DNA of 64,000 bases, taken from NCBI GenBank assembly GCA_023159155.1, contig JAJNNX010000001.1, positions 620,001 through 684,000 on the forward strand, given 5' to 3'. The stretch is from Ustulina deusta (Eukaryota; Ascomycota; Sordariomycetes; Xylariales; Xylariaceae). Made by a program: the position numbers and the translations under genes. Positions 33,982 through 44,797 of the stretch are shown here, in pieces (position 1 is the stretch's first letter; every line of letters begins with the position of its first letter). The notes beneath the pieces were generated by a model. The model searched no databases, was not told where the DNA came from, and saw only the letters and a program-made list of their open reading frames with translations.

Positions 33982-36653
33982 ATGAGCGCCAATCCTTCTA
34001 GCCGCGAGGGGCACTTCAACCCGACCTCGCCCCATTCGTCCAGTGGTCCAGCGGATTCATTGAAAGGTACTCCGGAAACTCGGCTGACGGCCTTTTCTCC
34101 GGAAGACGATTCTGCCAAATCCGCTAAGGCAGCACAATCTTTGGGCGTTAGAACTCAAGAGAATCGAACACTTAGATTTGCGCTACCCCCTCGAGGTACT
34201 TTCGAGATTCCAAGCTCCTTGGCCGGGGTGGATCTGTACACGGAGAGAGATCCCTTTGTAGACCCCAACAGACCACAGAAGCTATCCCCAACTGCGTCCG
34301 TATTTCTGCCGCATCCTAACGCCCTTCCCATCAATGGCCCAGGAATTGAACCAATTAGACAGCAAAGAGATGATTCCACCCGCAACAGAGGTTCCGATCA
34401 ACAATCAGCTACAAATTCTCAGCAAGTAAAGTTTGCCCACACCATCCTCAGCACGGATACAAATTTGTCAAGATGCTTGGTTATAGCTGACCCTGGCCGT
34501 CGACTCCGTGCTCATGATGTGGGATCATATTTATCAGTATGTTCGTCAAAGTATCTATTATAAATACATTCAGCTAACGGTTTCTAGGAACTCGAATCTG
34601 ATGGGCTTGAGATGCACGGAAGTCGACAGATCTGCGAAGATGAGAACGGAGACAGAGTTTTTGTTCGTTTCGTTAATATTCGAGATTCCTGTGCCGCATA
34701 TTCAAGCCTCACTCTTACATCTAATAGAAATTGGCTTGCCAATTACATCAGTCCCCGGGAATACGCCCAGGTAGGTATTCATTCCGAAATCTGATAAGTA
34801 CCAGTCTAATCAAGTTCAGTTCGTCGAACCCGAAACCGGTCGCCAAACAGTCCACGAAGGCCAACTCTACCTAAATGTTTTTGCGACGCACGTACCTGTT
34901 TTCATCGAATCCCAGCGATTTGAAATGATCCTGAAAAGACTCTTACAAGACCAGGGAGATCTTTTCGCTTTCAAGCCTGAACTAACTACTGGAGCTGAAG
35001 GCAGCCTTTTCAGTGCAATAGCAGAATACTGCGATAATGACGTTTCTCTAAAAGCTGTATCGCGATTCAACAATACGATTATTGAGGTTCGTTAGCCCGA
35101 TATGCGGCTAGAATCAATACTGACACAAGGAACAGGGCGGCTTCCAACTTTGTATTGCATTATATCGACCTGACGTCTCCGCATATGGCACCACCAATAG
35201 TGGTGTGCTCAGCCCTGCTCGGACTTCAACGACTGAGTCGGATATCGTGCATGACTTTCAGCGATTGAGCATGTCGCGGTCCCAATCTACTGTGTCAGCT
35301 TTAAGCAATGCCAATACCCTCCTCACCACCCCAGTACGCTCACCGGCGCTACAAGTACAACCAACTTACGGAATGCTGCCCATTGTCTACCACGGCATTC
35401 CTATGACCACTCCACCCTACGTATTCGACAACCTGCCTTCTCGATCCCATGCTGCGGCGTTCTCATCGGCGGCATATCCATTTCTCAGTCCTATGGCACC
35501 TCGAAGCGCCTATATCCCGCGTGACATGATCGTCCCTCGTCCGTTTTCAAGTCTGAGCCGCCGACAGAATGCTACCCGAATCTCTAGGTCTCCTTACTAC
35601 CAGCAGACAAACAGTCACAATCACGTTGATGTCAACCGCATCAGGGAGGGAACTGATGTCCGCACAACGGTAAATTCCTGCCGTAATAATCAAGGAGGCG
35701 CTTCTGACTTCTACTAGATTATGTTGCGAAACATACCCAATAAGGTTGACCAACCAATGTTGAAGAGGATCGTGGATGAATCAAGTTGGGGCAAGTACGA
35801 CTTCATGTACCTTCGCATCGACTTCGCCAACGACTGCAAGTGAGTCATTCTCATCCGAAAACAAGAAGATGAAGATGAAAATAGACAGCTAACGTGTCAT
35901 GTAGCGTTGGCTATGCATTCATCAATTTCGTCGATGTAAGTAGCATTAACCGAATACGTCTACTTTGTGGGTTTCGAGTTAGCTAATTCTCTTTTAGCCA
36001 CTGGACATCATCGATGCAAGTCCGAAACCCCTGACATTTTGGGATTATTGGGCTAACGGAGGTGTAGTTTGTGAGCGCAAGAGGGAATCAACGTTGGAAT
36101 TGCTTCAAGAGCGACAAGGTTGCCGAAATCTCATATGCCAGTACGTTCACCCATCATCCGCTTACCTTTTTGCTAATGCATACTAACCCAATGGAACAGC
36201 GATCCAAGGGAAAGACTGCCTCGTCCAGAAATTTCGCAATAGCTCAGTGATGTTGGAGGCTGCACATTACAGACCTAAGGTGAGGAGGACCATCCTATAT
36301 TGGTTGACTCTTAATTAACGATAGCTTCAATTAGCTGTACTACACGCTGAACGGACCGTGCCCTGACCTTGTTGGTCAAGAGGAAGCCTTTCCCGAACCA
36401 GACAACCAGTCCAAGATGAAACGAAGCTGTGAAAACGCCGAGCATGTTGGTACGTAAAACTCAAGAATGCCATAATTACTCACAACCTTGCCCTTCTAAT
36501 TAGCCCACAGGTCTCTTTACTCCCAACGCAGGACAACACTTTCGTGACGAACAACGCCGCAGACGCTCACAGTTCGACCGTGGTACCCGCATGGCAGAGG
36601 CTGAGGAGTTTGATTATGATGCAGCATTGCATCATAGTTTTTACTCTTCGTAA
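33982..36653 (+). CDS. Mei2-like RNA-binding protein (C-terminal Mei2-type RRM)
   Basis: Eleven exons give 706 aa: 33982-34536, 34588-34770, 34820-35086, 35136-35669, 35718-35839, 35905-35935, 35998-36015, 36068-36140, 36200-36279, 36335-36449, 36511-36653. All joins keep frame. The Mei2-type third RRM (about residues 514-625) is unmistakable: IMLRNIPNKV (RNP2-like), DFMYLRIDFAND, VGYAFINFVD (RNP1-like), RGNQRWNCFKSDKVAEISYA and IQGKDCLVQKFRNSSVM. The tail EDNQSKMKRSCENAEHVGLFTPN-type region is also typical. The first 510 residues are Ser/Pro-rich with a weak RRM-like region about 185-335. Fission yeast Mei2 drives meiosis through a meiRNA; roles of filamentous-fungal relatives in development are inferred. 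Start ATG 33982 is the first in frame after a stop-free, ATG-less leader. One intron (36016-36067) is GC-AG and follows an 18-bp exon. Confidence 0.9.
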
Positions 36654-38899
36654 TATCTTCTGACGCTCGCGTCGAGAAAGAGACCTATCCTAAGCGTACA
36701 AGCCTAAGGATTCTCGATGCCAAATGCGTCTGCAGTGTCTCTATACGGAGTCTTCCGATATTGCCGTACTTGGTCAAGTCTATCCCGGATCTTGACTTTT
36801 TCGCCCCAAGCTCGCCTCTTAAACCACGTTTATCGGTTTATAGCCTCCAAGGCTCTTAAGTCGTAAAGCTATGCGAAGTCGATGGTGCAAATACACGCCT
36901 GTACCATGCAGCAAACTCAACGAACCCCTACACGGATGACCGAGGTGTATTAGATGATGGGCCAGCACTGATAAAAGCAAAAACTTCCCCAGAATCTTCC
37001 CATCGATTACAGCAATCCAATTTTGGCACTCTCAATCTCCGCAAATATCCTTGTATTTGCTCAACCCGAGGAATTTGGCAGTCTCGTCTTCTACAAAGGG
37101 CGAGAGGGGGGTTTTTTTTTGCGAAACACGAAACATACATATCTTCACGGCTGATGGTTGAACATTATGCAGTTAACTCACTGCGTATATTACAATGGCT
37201 ACGGCCTTCGACAAACACCTGCGCCGTGAACTGTGAAGGAGTCATTCGGCAGTGATATGAATTCCCCTTTGGTCACATTCACCATGGTATTGAGTTTCAG
37301 AAGATGCTGCTGTCTTTTAGGGAACTTCGGATACTGATCTGAGACACTCCCCATACCTACGGGGCAATTAGGAGAGATTTTTGCTGCTCATTGAACTTAA
37401 TGGGAATGTAGGAGATCGAGGAATTTGGGCGTGATGCTTTCAAGATACAGCGCATAATATTCCAGACGAAGCATGGTCTTCAAAGGTTTACAGTTGTCAA
37501 CTTGCATTATCAGCGCGAATATCAATATAAAATCACTTTGCACCAATAAGCTCCTGGAGCCCACCTCTCCCATCATAGAGTCAAGCGGAACGACTCATTT
37601 CCTACGAAAATCACGTCCTAGTGAATCCTTTACAACCTAGGTGCGGCTAGATTGCTCATGATACTGCTTTAGTCGACTCCCTATCCCCCTCATCTGATAC
37701 TGACACAAGATGCCGTCAAATGTCACCAGAACTGATGAATTTTCGAAGCACGCTTGAGCACTCGCCATTAATTATCGCTCTCGGCAGTGGTACCAGTCTT
37801 CCCAATATTTTCAACTAAAGTGAAACCGTTGAGGGGGCTTCTAGGTGCTCATTTACAACAACCGAGCGAGGTTGCACTCAGAAAAGAACCACGAAAAGGA
37901 CCACGTACCCCAGCAAGGGCGTTATTAATTTGACCTCGTCCTGGCCTATATCTGGTAGAACAATTTACGCCTGACAGTTTACGAGAGCAACTTCCTCATA
38001 CCTACCTGTTTTCTCACTCATATCTCGTCCTCATTATCAGAGGTTTGGTGAGTATTTCGATTTACGGTAACGTGGTGCTTCACAAATCAAGCCACTACTC
38101 AGCGGACGTTCCTCGGTTGGTTTCGTCTTCCTTTTTCTCTGTCGACTTTCCTCGCATTGATTTTGGACCATACTCTCCCCTCCGGATCGGATCGATATTA
38201 ATCTCTACTCAGAGGAAACAGAGGCCGACAAAACATGGGGACTAGCCTCGTTCTAAAGGCAAGATGGATATAAAGGGGGGACTCGGAAAATTAGTGATTC
38301 GTGTTTGATGGGAGAAAGAGAGGTGGGGAAAAGCGTGCATTCACTTGTACAGTTGGAACTGCGTTGGTTTCCGAGAGAGGAAGGCAGCACACAGCACAGA
38401 CAGAATCCCCACTCTGGTATTTCTTGTTTTCGCAATCGTTTGTTCCCCCCCCCCCCACGGTGTCCCTCACCTCGGATGTGATGATGACTGAGCGATCGAT
38501 TGAGTGATACGATTGATTAGGTGGTCGGCAATTTGTGCGGCGCGAAGACGGTTCACTCTCTTGTACTTTTGCGGAGAGCGTGTCTTGAAATAGTAACGCA
38601 GGTTGACTATTGCAGGATGGGGGGGAGACGGGCGAGTGGGTGATTTGCCGTGAAGTATGCGATGAGTTAGTCCAGTTTTGCTGTTGTGGCCTGGTATGAC
38701 ATGGTAATACATGGCGGTCGACCATAATACAAAAAAGCGTTGTTTTCACACACAGGGATAAATACAACCAGTCACTAAAGTGAAAATGAATTTGCGATGA
38801 GATTTCATGTCTTCGTCGTTATTCATACCCATTACTTTTTTCGTACATACGTATTACATAACTATGGTAGGCATTCTAAACCCCTCGTGACCTGTAGTC
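36654..38899. other. Intergenic between convergent Mei2-like and SUN genes
   Basis: 2.2 kb. Only short, unrelated open frames are present on both strands; a C-homopolymer (about 38447-38457) and a T tract (about 37110-37119) occur. It should hold both 3' ends. No gene or RNA recognised. Confidence 0.5.
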
Positions 38900-41758
38900 T
38901 TAGTCCGGGTCTTCTGGCAAGGCAGGTAAGGGTTTTCGCGTAGAGCCAGAATGTGTCAGGCCGGGTCTGCCGGATCGTGGCAGTATGTACTCGGATGCCT
39001 CTGCGTCGGATGTTGGGGTGAGCTGCCTCTCGGACTGCCTCGTTAGCATCTCAGGGTATGTAATCGATACTTCCTCCCCGTCTCCTCCCACCGAAGAATC
39101 TCCATTTACGCTCGTAGCTGCCGAGAAGTAATCCCCGTTCGGCGTTATCACCGGCTCGGAATCATACGCCATGTCGTCTATGCTAGAGGGTGTAGGTGGT
39201 TGGAAATCCAAGCCGGAAGGGTCTGAAAGAGCCCTGTTTGGAGTCGGTGGTTGCGGTCCAGAGTCTGAATCGGTTTCCTTAGAATCGGCTGCTCGACTCT
39301 GCGCTTTAGGGGTCCGACTGGAACCTCGGCCATTATTGACCCGTAGTCCTGTTTGTGTAGAATGGCTTGTCGCCCGGCTCCTCGCGGGTGTAGTATTGGC
39401 GGAATCCCCGAGCAAACCCGTGCCGAGACGAGCGCCCCTTGGCCGTGCCTTGGGTGTAGATGGAAGAATGGGAGAGGCTAGTCGAGACGACGCGAGGAAC
39501 TGGCTCGGGTAGTAAGCCTCCACGGCAGAGCCGGCAAAGCCACGCGAAAAGATGACCAAGACCAGGCAGCCGAGCAGGAGCACGCTCTGGACGATGGCCA
39601 TGCGTTTCTGGAAAACAACTTCATCGGCTAGTACGCCGACCCGCGTACTCAATGCCACGATTTCATGCTCAGTCTGTTCTCGCTGTGATTCGAGCGCGAT
39701 GACAGTTGACTGCCAGATATGATCATACAGCGTTCTAACTTCCCGAAGCTCACCTAGTACAGTATTGTTTAATTTGTCAAGAAAAAGGTCGACCTTGGCG
39801 ATCTGCCTACGCTCGAGCTTAGCAAGCGCTTCTTGGAGAAATCTGGACTGTGACTCGATGTATTGGAGGGACAAAGTACTATTGGACTCGAGGATCTGTA
39901 GGCGCTTGGTTAAAGCCTTGAAGAATGAGTCTTGCACTGTTGGCGTCGGCGGTGGCGACGAAGCCGTTGAGCTAGTCTTGTTGCGGACAGTGGTCTGTGA
40001 ACTGGATGAGACTTTCGCCGATGACCTTGACGACGGGGGTTTGACAGAGGTTGAAGCTGAGGGTTTACTTTTAGGCGTACTTTGTATTGTTGCATTTTCA
40101 TTGTTAGTCTGTGATGTTGAAGAACTGGAGGCCGTGGCGGAGGTGTTGTCTCTTGATCCTGATGAGGATGGAGTCGGCATACTAACGCTCACACTCACAG
40201 GTGGCTCCACGGAGGCAGAGACTGAGGACCTAGGCCTGCGTATCTCTACTGATGGCGCTGTCGTCTGTTTCGCCGCGGTTGCTACAGAGGAGGCATTTGG
40301 CATGGCAGAAATGGACCGCTCGCCAAAGTTAGTAGACTGAGGGTCTGTTGGGGCTGCTCGATGCACCCCGTCGCTGGGAATAGGCACATTAAAAGCTGGG
40401 CTATTTGCTCGGGCACAGTTGCTGACAAGGGGAAAGGCGTAGTCGAAATAAGACCCGTCCCAATAAGGCGTCCAACAAGTCTGTTCCACAATAATAGAGT
40501 AATTCTGAGCTGGCACAGGCTCAACAGCCTCCATCTCTACTGGCGGTTCATCGACAATTTCAATAGCCTCCTCCACTGGCTCCGGTATAGAGGGAGGGTT
40601 CTCATCCTCCCCTTCAAGGTCAGATGGGTCGAGTTGCTTCCAGGAGTCTAGCATGCGGAGTCCATGAACGCGCAATAGAGATACAGGGCAATAATACTCA
40701 TTTCCATAATGACTAAGAATTTCAACCCGTAGATATCTTGCCCAATCCTGAGGATTTTCAATAAGGAAGGGCTGGATATCCCTTGAATTCCGGGCCTGGA
40801 AGGTGCCCAAAATCTTCCACTTGTCTAGCTTGACGGGGTAGCGGTCGCTGATGCTCACTCTGAACTGGCGCACCATGCTGGAGAAGAACTCGAAGTTGGC
40901 GATAACGACGGTGTCGACCAAAATCACATCGCTTAGTTCGACGATGAAGAACTTGTTCTTCCTGCCACATTCCAGCAGCATGTAGGAGTCTTTATTCTCC
41001 ACCAGGATCGCGGTAGGGTTCTTGGCCCCGGAACTCGTCTTCTTAACCGTTGCACCGGCGTCGAAGGACGAATAGGAGAACCTCTCCTTGCATGTAGTGC
41101 CGGCATCTTTACTCCGGTAATATGTGAAGCCCTCGTCGTACGTCACCACCTCGACCTGCTCCCTCGTTTGTTTGTCGTGCTCGCGGGGCCGCGCCGAGGA
41201 GGCAATCTCGGAGATCTTATCCGAATAGGAGTCGAAATCGAAGGATATCTCGCCCTCATCTCCGAGACTATCGAAGCCGTCGCCCGGAGCGGCGTCGGCG
41301 CGTCCGTCCCGTTGTCTGCGTGGCTTGGCGTCGAGGGCGTCAGGGCCGGATTTGGCAAGCATCATGGCCTTCCATTCCTCAAAAGACATGAATGCACCGG
41401 TGCTCAGGTCTTCTCCCTCGGGATCGAGCTCGTCGTGCACGGCATGGCTGGCGTGGGCCGAGGCATCAGCGCTGGCCGGGACACTGGTGGTCGTAATTAC
41501 GGAAGCCGTGTCGGAGACGGGGATCGAACCAATGGGTCCTGTCGTCAGGCATTGTTGGGGCAGCGAGTCGGTGATGTAGTTCACAGTCCGCGATTCGCAT
41601 GTGGGCTCGAGCGACGACGCGCTGGAGCCGGATCTGGCACCGTCGCGATATGTTGAGGCCTTCCCATCGCCTTGGGCGTAAGTGGCATCTGGCAGAAGCA
41701 GCGATACAAGCGAAAGCAATGCGAGGTCTCGAAACCGTCCCTTGTCTAAGGGCCACAT
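38900..41758 (-). CDS. SUN-like (SLP1-type) ER membrane protein, 952 aa
   Basis: Single-exon gene. The ATG at 41758 opens MWPLDKGRFRDLALLSLVSLLL, a cleavable-looking signal peptide; the frame is open further upstream but without an ATG. Domains: signal peptide 1-25; acidic linker with GAFMSFEEWKAMML at about 110-125; SUN-like domain at about 240-370 (NKDSYMLLECGRKNKFFIVEL, then VVIANFEFFSSMVRQFRVS, then YCPVSLLRVHGLRMLDSW); long Ser/Thr/Pro-rich stretch 450-610; coiled coil about 620-715; one membrane helix about 719-742 (SVLLLGCLVLVIF); disordered C-terminal tail. This order (signal peptide, central SUN domain, coiled coil, C-terminal TM) is that of the Slp1/Mps3-unlike 'mid-SUN' family, which in yeast forms an ER complex with Emp65 protecting soluble proteins from ERAD. 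The function here is inferred from architecture. Confidence 0.88.
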   Translation of the reverse strand: MWPLDKGRFRDLALLSLVSLLLPDATYAQGDGKASTYRDGARSGSSASSLEPTCESRTVNYITDSLPQQCLTTGPIGSIPVSDTASVITTTSVPASADASAHASHAVHDELDPEGEDLSTGAFMSFEEWKAMMLAKSGPDALDAKPRRQRDGRADAAPGDGFDSLGDEGEISFDFDSYSDKISEIASSARPREHDKQTREQVEVVTYDEGFTYYRSKDAGTTCKERFSYSSFDAGATVKKTSSGAKNPTAILVENKDSYMLLECGRKNKFFIVELSDVILVDTVVIANFEFFSSMVRQFRVSISDRYPVKLDKWKILGTFQARNSRDIQPFLIENPQDWARYLRVEILSHYGNEYYCPVSLLRVHGLRMLDSWKQLDPSDLEGEDENPPSIPEPVEEAIEIVDEPPVEMEAVEPVPAQNYSIIVEQTCWTPYWDGSYFDYAFPLVSNCARANSPAFNVPIPSDGVHRAAPTDPQSTNFGERSISAMPNASSVATAAKQTTAPSVEIRRPRSSVSASVEPPVSVSVSMPTPSSSGSRDNTSATASSSSTSQTNNENATIQSTPKSKPSASTSVKPPSSRSSAKVSSSSQTTVRNKTSSTASSPPPTPTVQDSFFKALTKRLQILESNSTLSLQYIESQSRFLQEALAKLERRQIAKVDLFLDKLNNTVLGELREVRTLYDHIWQSTVIALESQREQTEHEIVALSTRVGVLADEVVFQKRMAIVQSVLLLGCLVLVIFSRGFAGSAVEAYYPSQFLASSRLASPILPSTPKARPRGARLGTGLLGDSANTTPARSRATSHSTQTGLRVNNGRGSSRTPKAQSRAADSKETDSDSGPQPPTPNRALSDPSGLDFQPPTPSSIDDMAYDSEPVITPNGDYFSAATSVNGDSSVGGDGEEVSITYPEMLTRQSERQLTPTSDAEASEYILPRSGRPGLTHSGSTRKPLPALPEDPD

Positions 41759-42689
41759 TGTGCGGGTATCATAAATCAAGGCGGTCAGAGAGGCGGTCCA
41801 TGGGAAGTGGTATGTCTCGCAGACACGAGAGGAAAAAGAGGGAAAGAAATGACCATGTGCCACCAAAAAGTGTTTGTTGTCTTTTACGGCAGTTTGAAGC
41901 CGTAATGGATGGCTACATGGTTGAGACGGGAAACATCCAAGGACCTACACGGACGATTTCCCAGATCATGTTGGTAAATTAACGGGTCCTTCAGCAAAAT
42001 CCCACTGGTATGACAAGCTGTGACCCTGCCTACACTAGGTACAGCGCCTGACTTGCCTACAGCGCTGGCTGTCCCTTCTAAGAAGTGGGGTTGTGTATAG
42101 GGGATAGAAACAACTATCCAAGATCAGTAATCCTTCAATATCAGCATCATTATTTGCTCCGGAAAACACAAGTACTTGTCAAGACGTCTATCACGCGCGC
42201 CTTTTCTTGTTTATGGGAAACAATGTGGCATCTCGCGAACGACCTTTTCGAAAGTTTTCAGTTGGCGATATCATGAGTGTTGGAGGCTCGAGTTGCCCAG
42301 TTGATTCATGCAATCTACTGCATTTCACACCGATTAAGAAATAGGTTGTCAGAGGTCATCGGTAGTAGGCTTCTAAAATACGCAGAACAGGAAGAAATGT
42401 CAATTTGAAAACCCAAGCCTGTTCTAGCTTGATACGCCGACGCCACAGCCCTTGCCGTGAACCCTACCCACCCGAAGACTACTACATTGACAATAGGTAT
42501 TATCCGAACGCTCTAATCCATGAAACAGCTGAATCACTCACTAATCCTACAGCGCGCATTCAACCTAGGGTATACATTCCCTCCAGAAAGAAAAGGAATC
42601 GCTGCGTATAGAAAGATTAACAGCAATCCCCACGCTAATAAGAAAATTCACACGATATTCTTCGGTCTCGGGGTCGGAAAGATCCTCAT
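41759..42689. other. Intergenic: SUN gene promoter and 3' end of the hydrolase-phosphatase gene
   Basis: About 0.93 kb without supported genes. The short plus-strand frames (41599-41982, 42405-42801) overlap the real minus-strand genes or lack any coding character. Confidence 0.5.
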
Positions 42690-44797
42690 CTACTGCTTGA
42701 AACCCGAATATCGAACGAAAAGACGGTCCAGGAAGTGTGAGTGTCGAATCCCATTAGGTCTAGCCTCAGCAAAAGTCTCGATAGCCTTCTGGACGCCGTA
42801 GCCGCACCTCTCGATTAGGTAGCACACGACGAAGTACCCGGTGCGGTTGAATCCGTAATGGCAGTGGACACCGATCACGGAATCCTCGTTCCAGTTTGCT
42901 TCCGAGGACGACCTTTTCTTCTGGTCCTCGCGGAGTTTATCTACCAGCTTGATGAAGCCTGCTATTTCAACGTCCGTGGGCGGTATCTTCGACACTGTCG
43001 GGAACTTGTGATACTTGATGCTATCGCCAAAGCTTTTGGGGTCGTACACGGGATCAGCATGACTGATGTCGATAATATCCTTGATCTCATTGCCCCTGAT
43101 GCCAATTAGCTAGATTCCAGTAAATAGGAAACCGCGAACATTGAGCTTACCACTTGGCCGCAAACATCTTCGGGCAGTGCTCTTCATCAACTTCTCGGAG
43201 GGTTTTCAGGGCCCTGAAAATGCCACCGATAGGATCAGAAACGGGTTGTACGCCTTTCCACTTTGCCAAGTTCTTGACATCCCATTTACCCTCCCGTGAA
43301 AGATATTGGAGTTGCCAGCCACTATCGTCGAGTATATTAGTCTAGAAGTGTCACGGTAACCTCATATAAAGTAGATACTTACAGCGAGAAGCGGCTCGTG
43401 ATGTGCTCATTCAGAAAGTCGCTTACAAGCCCAGCCAGAATTCGGACTGTTGTCGGCATATACAACAAGGCGTGCCCAGCCGGAAGCACAGTCGATTTAA
43501 CGATTTTCCTGGGATGAATCGGCTGTGAGGGGATATCACGCAAGGAACCAGGATCTTGATGATCTCTCGGGGTTGTAGGGTCTTCCAGAGAATCTTCGCC
43601 ACTTATCAGGAAGGGTTTCTTGCGCGTAAAGTGATCTTGGCGGATCTCTTCTATAGATTGCGGCATGTGCTCCCGCGATGCCGTGCTTGGATGAACTGGA
43701 GCAGCTGCCTCGCCACGTGCGCTCCCTTCAGAGATAGGGGCGCGAGCTGTATTGGCTCCATGGTGCTTGTCCTCAAAAGTCCCCTGACTTCCTGCTGCTT
43801 CCTTGAGAATCTCTTCAATTTGCGAGATCTCTTGAGGTGGTGTCACAGTGTCATTCGCGCCACCGATAAGAAAGATAGGCACGTCAAGGTCAGCCCAGCT
43901 CGTGTTTCCGAAGATCCCTCCGGTGGGCTTCCCATCAACATAAACAGGTAGAGAACCCCATGCCATCCGGCGAAACACGGGGGTTCGGCTTTGGTTATTA
44001 AACCTATCTTGAAGTTGGCGAGATTCGAGGTCGGCGTCAGGCCCAACAAAACGTTTGACGCTAGTACTCTCAGGCCCTCCCCGCCTGTCCCAGGCTCTCC
44101 AAAGGTTGAAGATAAAGTCAGGCAGCCAGAGAGCTTTCCGGAAGATGCGCACTGCCATCTCCGGTGTTGGGCCGGATAAAGGGCAGATAGCAATAACACC
44201 CATAACATTTAGAGGGGGCGATACACGGTGCGCAGATTTCTTATTCGCGATGTCGGCGGCAATTGCAGTTCCCATGCTGTGAGCAACGAGCACAACCCCC
44301 TGGCCTTCCTCAACATAGTCGTGAATAATAGTCTCAGTGAGGTTGATCAGATTTTCGGTTGTATATGCGTCCCACGAAGTTTGCGCAAACTGAGACCGGC
44401 CGCAGCCCGGGAGGTCGATTGCGAGACATGACGCAGAATTAGAGAGGCTAGTCAAGAGTGGATGGAATTGCGCGACCGAACCTCCAAGACCGTGGATGAA
44501 AACTAGCAGCGGCAACGGAGCCGGATCCTTTGGGAGCTCATCTGCTTTCGGGTGGCGCCGATAAAAGATGCGAACACCCGGGAATGTAATGCCGGACCGT
44601 GTTGTCTTGTAGGATTTTATCTCAGAATGGGTCTGTAGAAGCGCAGGGTCCGTAGTATCGGGATCCCATGATTTGGGCACGGTGGTTCGAATCTTAGCCA
44701 TCCGATATAGAATTAACGTGCCGCCTAGGGCGAGTGTGAGCCCTAGGCCGACAGACCTGGACTCAAGACGAGGTGAGACTGTGATAAACGAAGACAT
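42690..44797 (-). CDS. Alpha/beta-hydrolase fused to a dual-specificity phosphatase, 663 aa
   Basis: Three exons: 43383-44797, 43151-43321 and 42690-43095. Introns are 43322-43382 (61 bp) and 43096-43150 (55 bp); in both, the first AG after the donor would break the frame, and a CTAAT branch-like motif sits just before the AG used. Residues 1-40 include a hydrophobic anchor (LGLTLALGGTLILY). The hydrolase core has the oxyanion motif HGLGG (102-106), nucleophile elbow AHSMG with Ser174, an acid in GGANDTVTPP (about 317) and a His in AGHALLYMP (about 444). After a linker with GWQLQYLSREGKWDVKNLAKW comes the phosphatase: DIIDISHADPVYDP, then HCHYGFNRTG with Cys607 and Arg613 (CX5R), then YLIERCGYGVQKAIETF. 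It is likely an esterase or lipase activity plus a protein, RNA or lipid phosphatase in one chain, possibly membrane-anchored. Substrates unknown. I believe comparable fusions occur in other ascomycetes but could not check. Confidence 0.82.

Noticed and set aside
38045..38767. Short overlapping frames between the Mei2-like and SUN genes
   Set aside because: No ATG context, length or motif support; C- and G-rich low complexity.
39171..40340. Long plus-strand frames opposite the SUN gene
   Set aside because: Shadows of the Ser/Thr-rich coding sequence on the minus strand.
43342..43382. 41-bp intron using the first AG in the hydrolase-phosphatase gene
   Set aside because: It breaks the reading frame; the AG 20 bp further on restores it and leaves ACTAAT as a branch motif.
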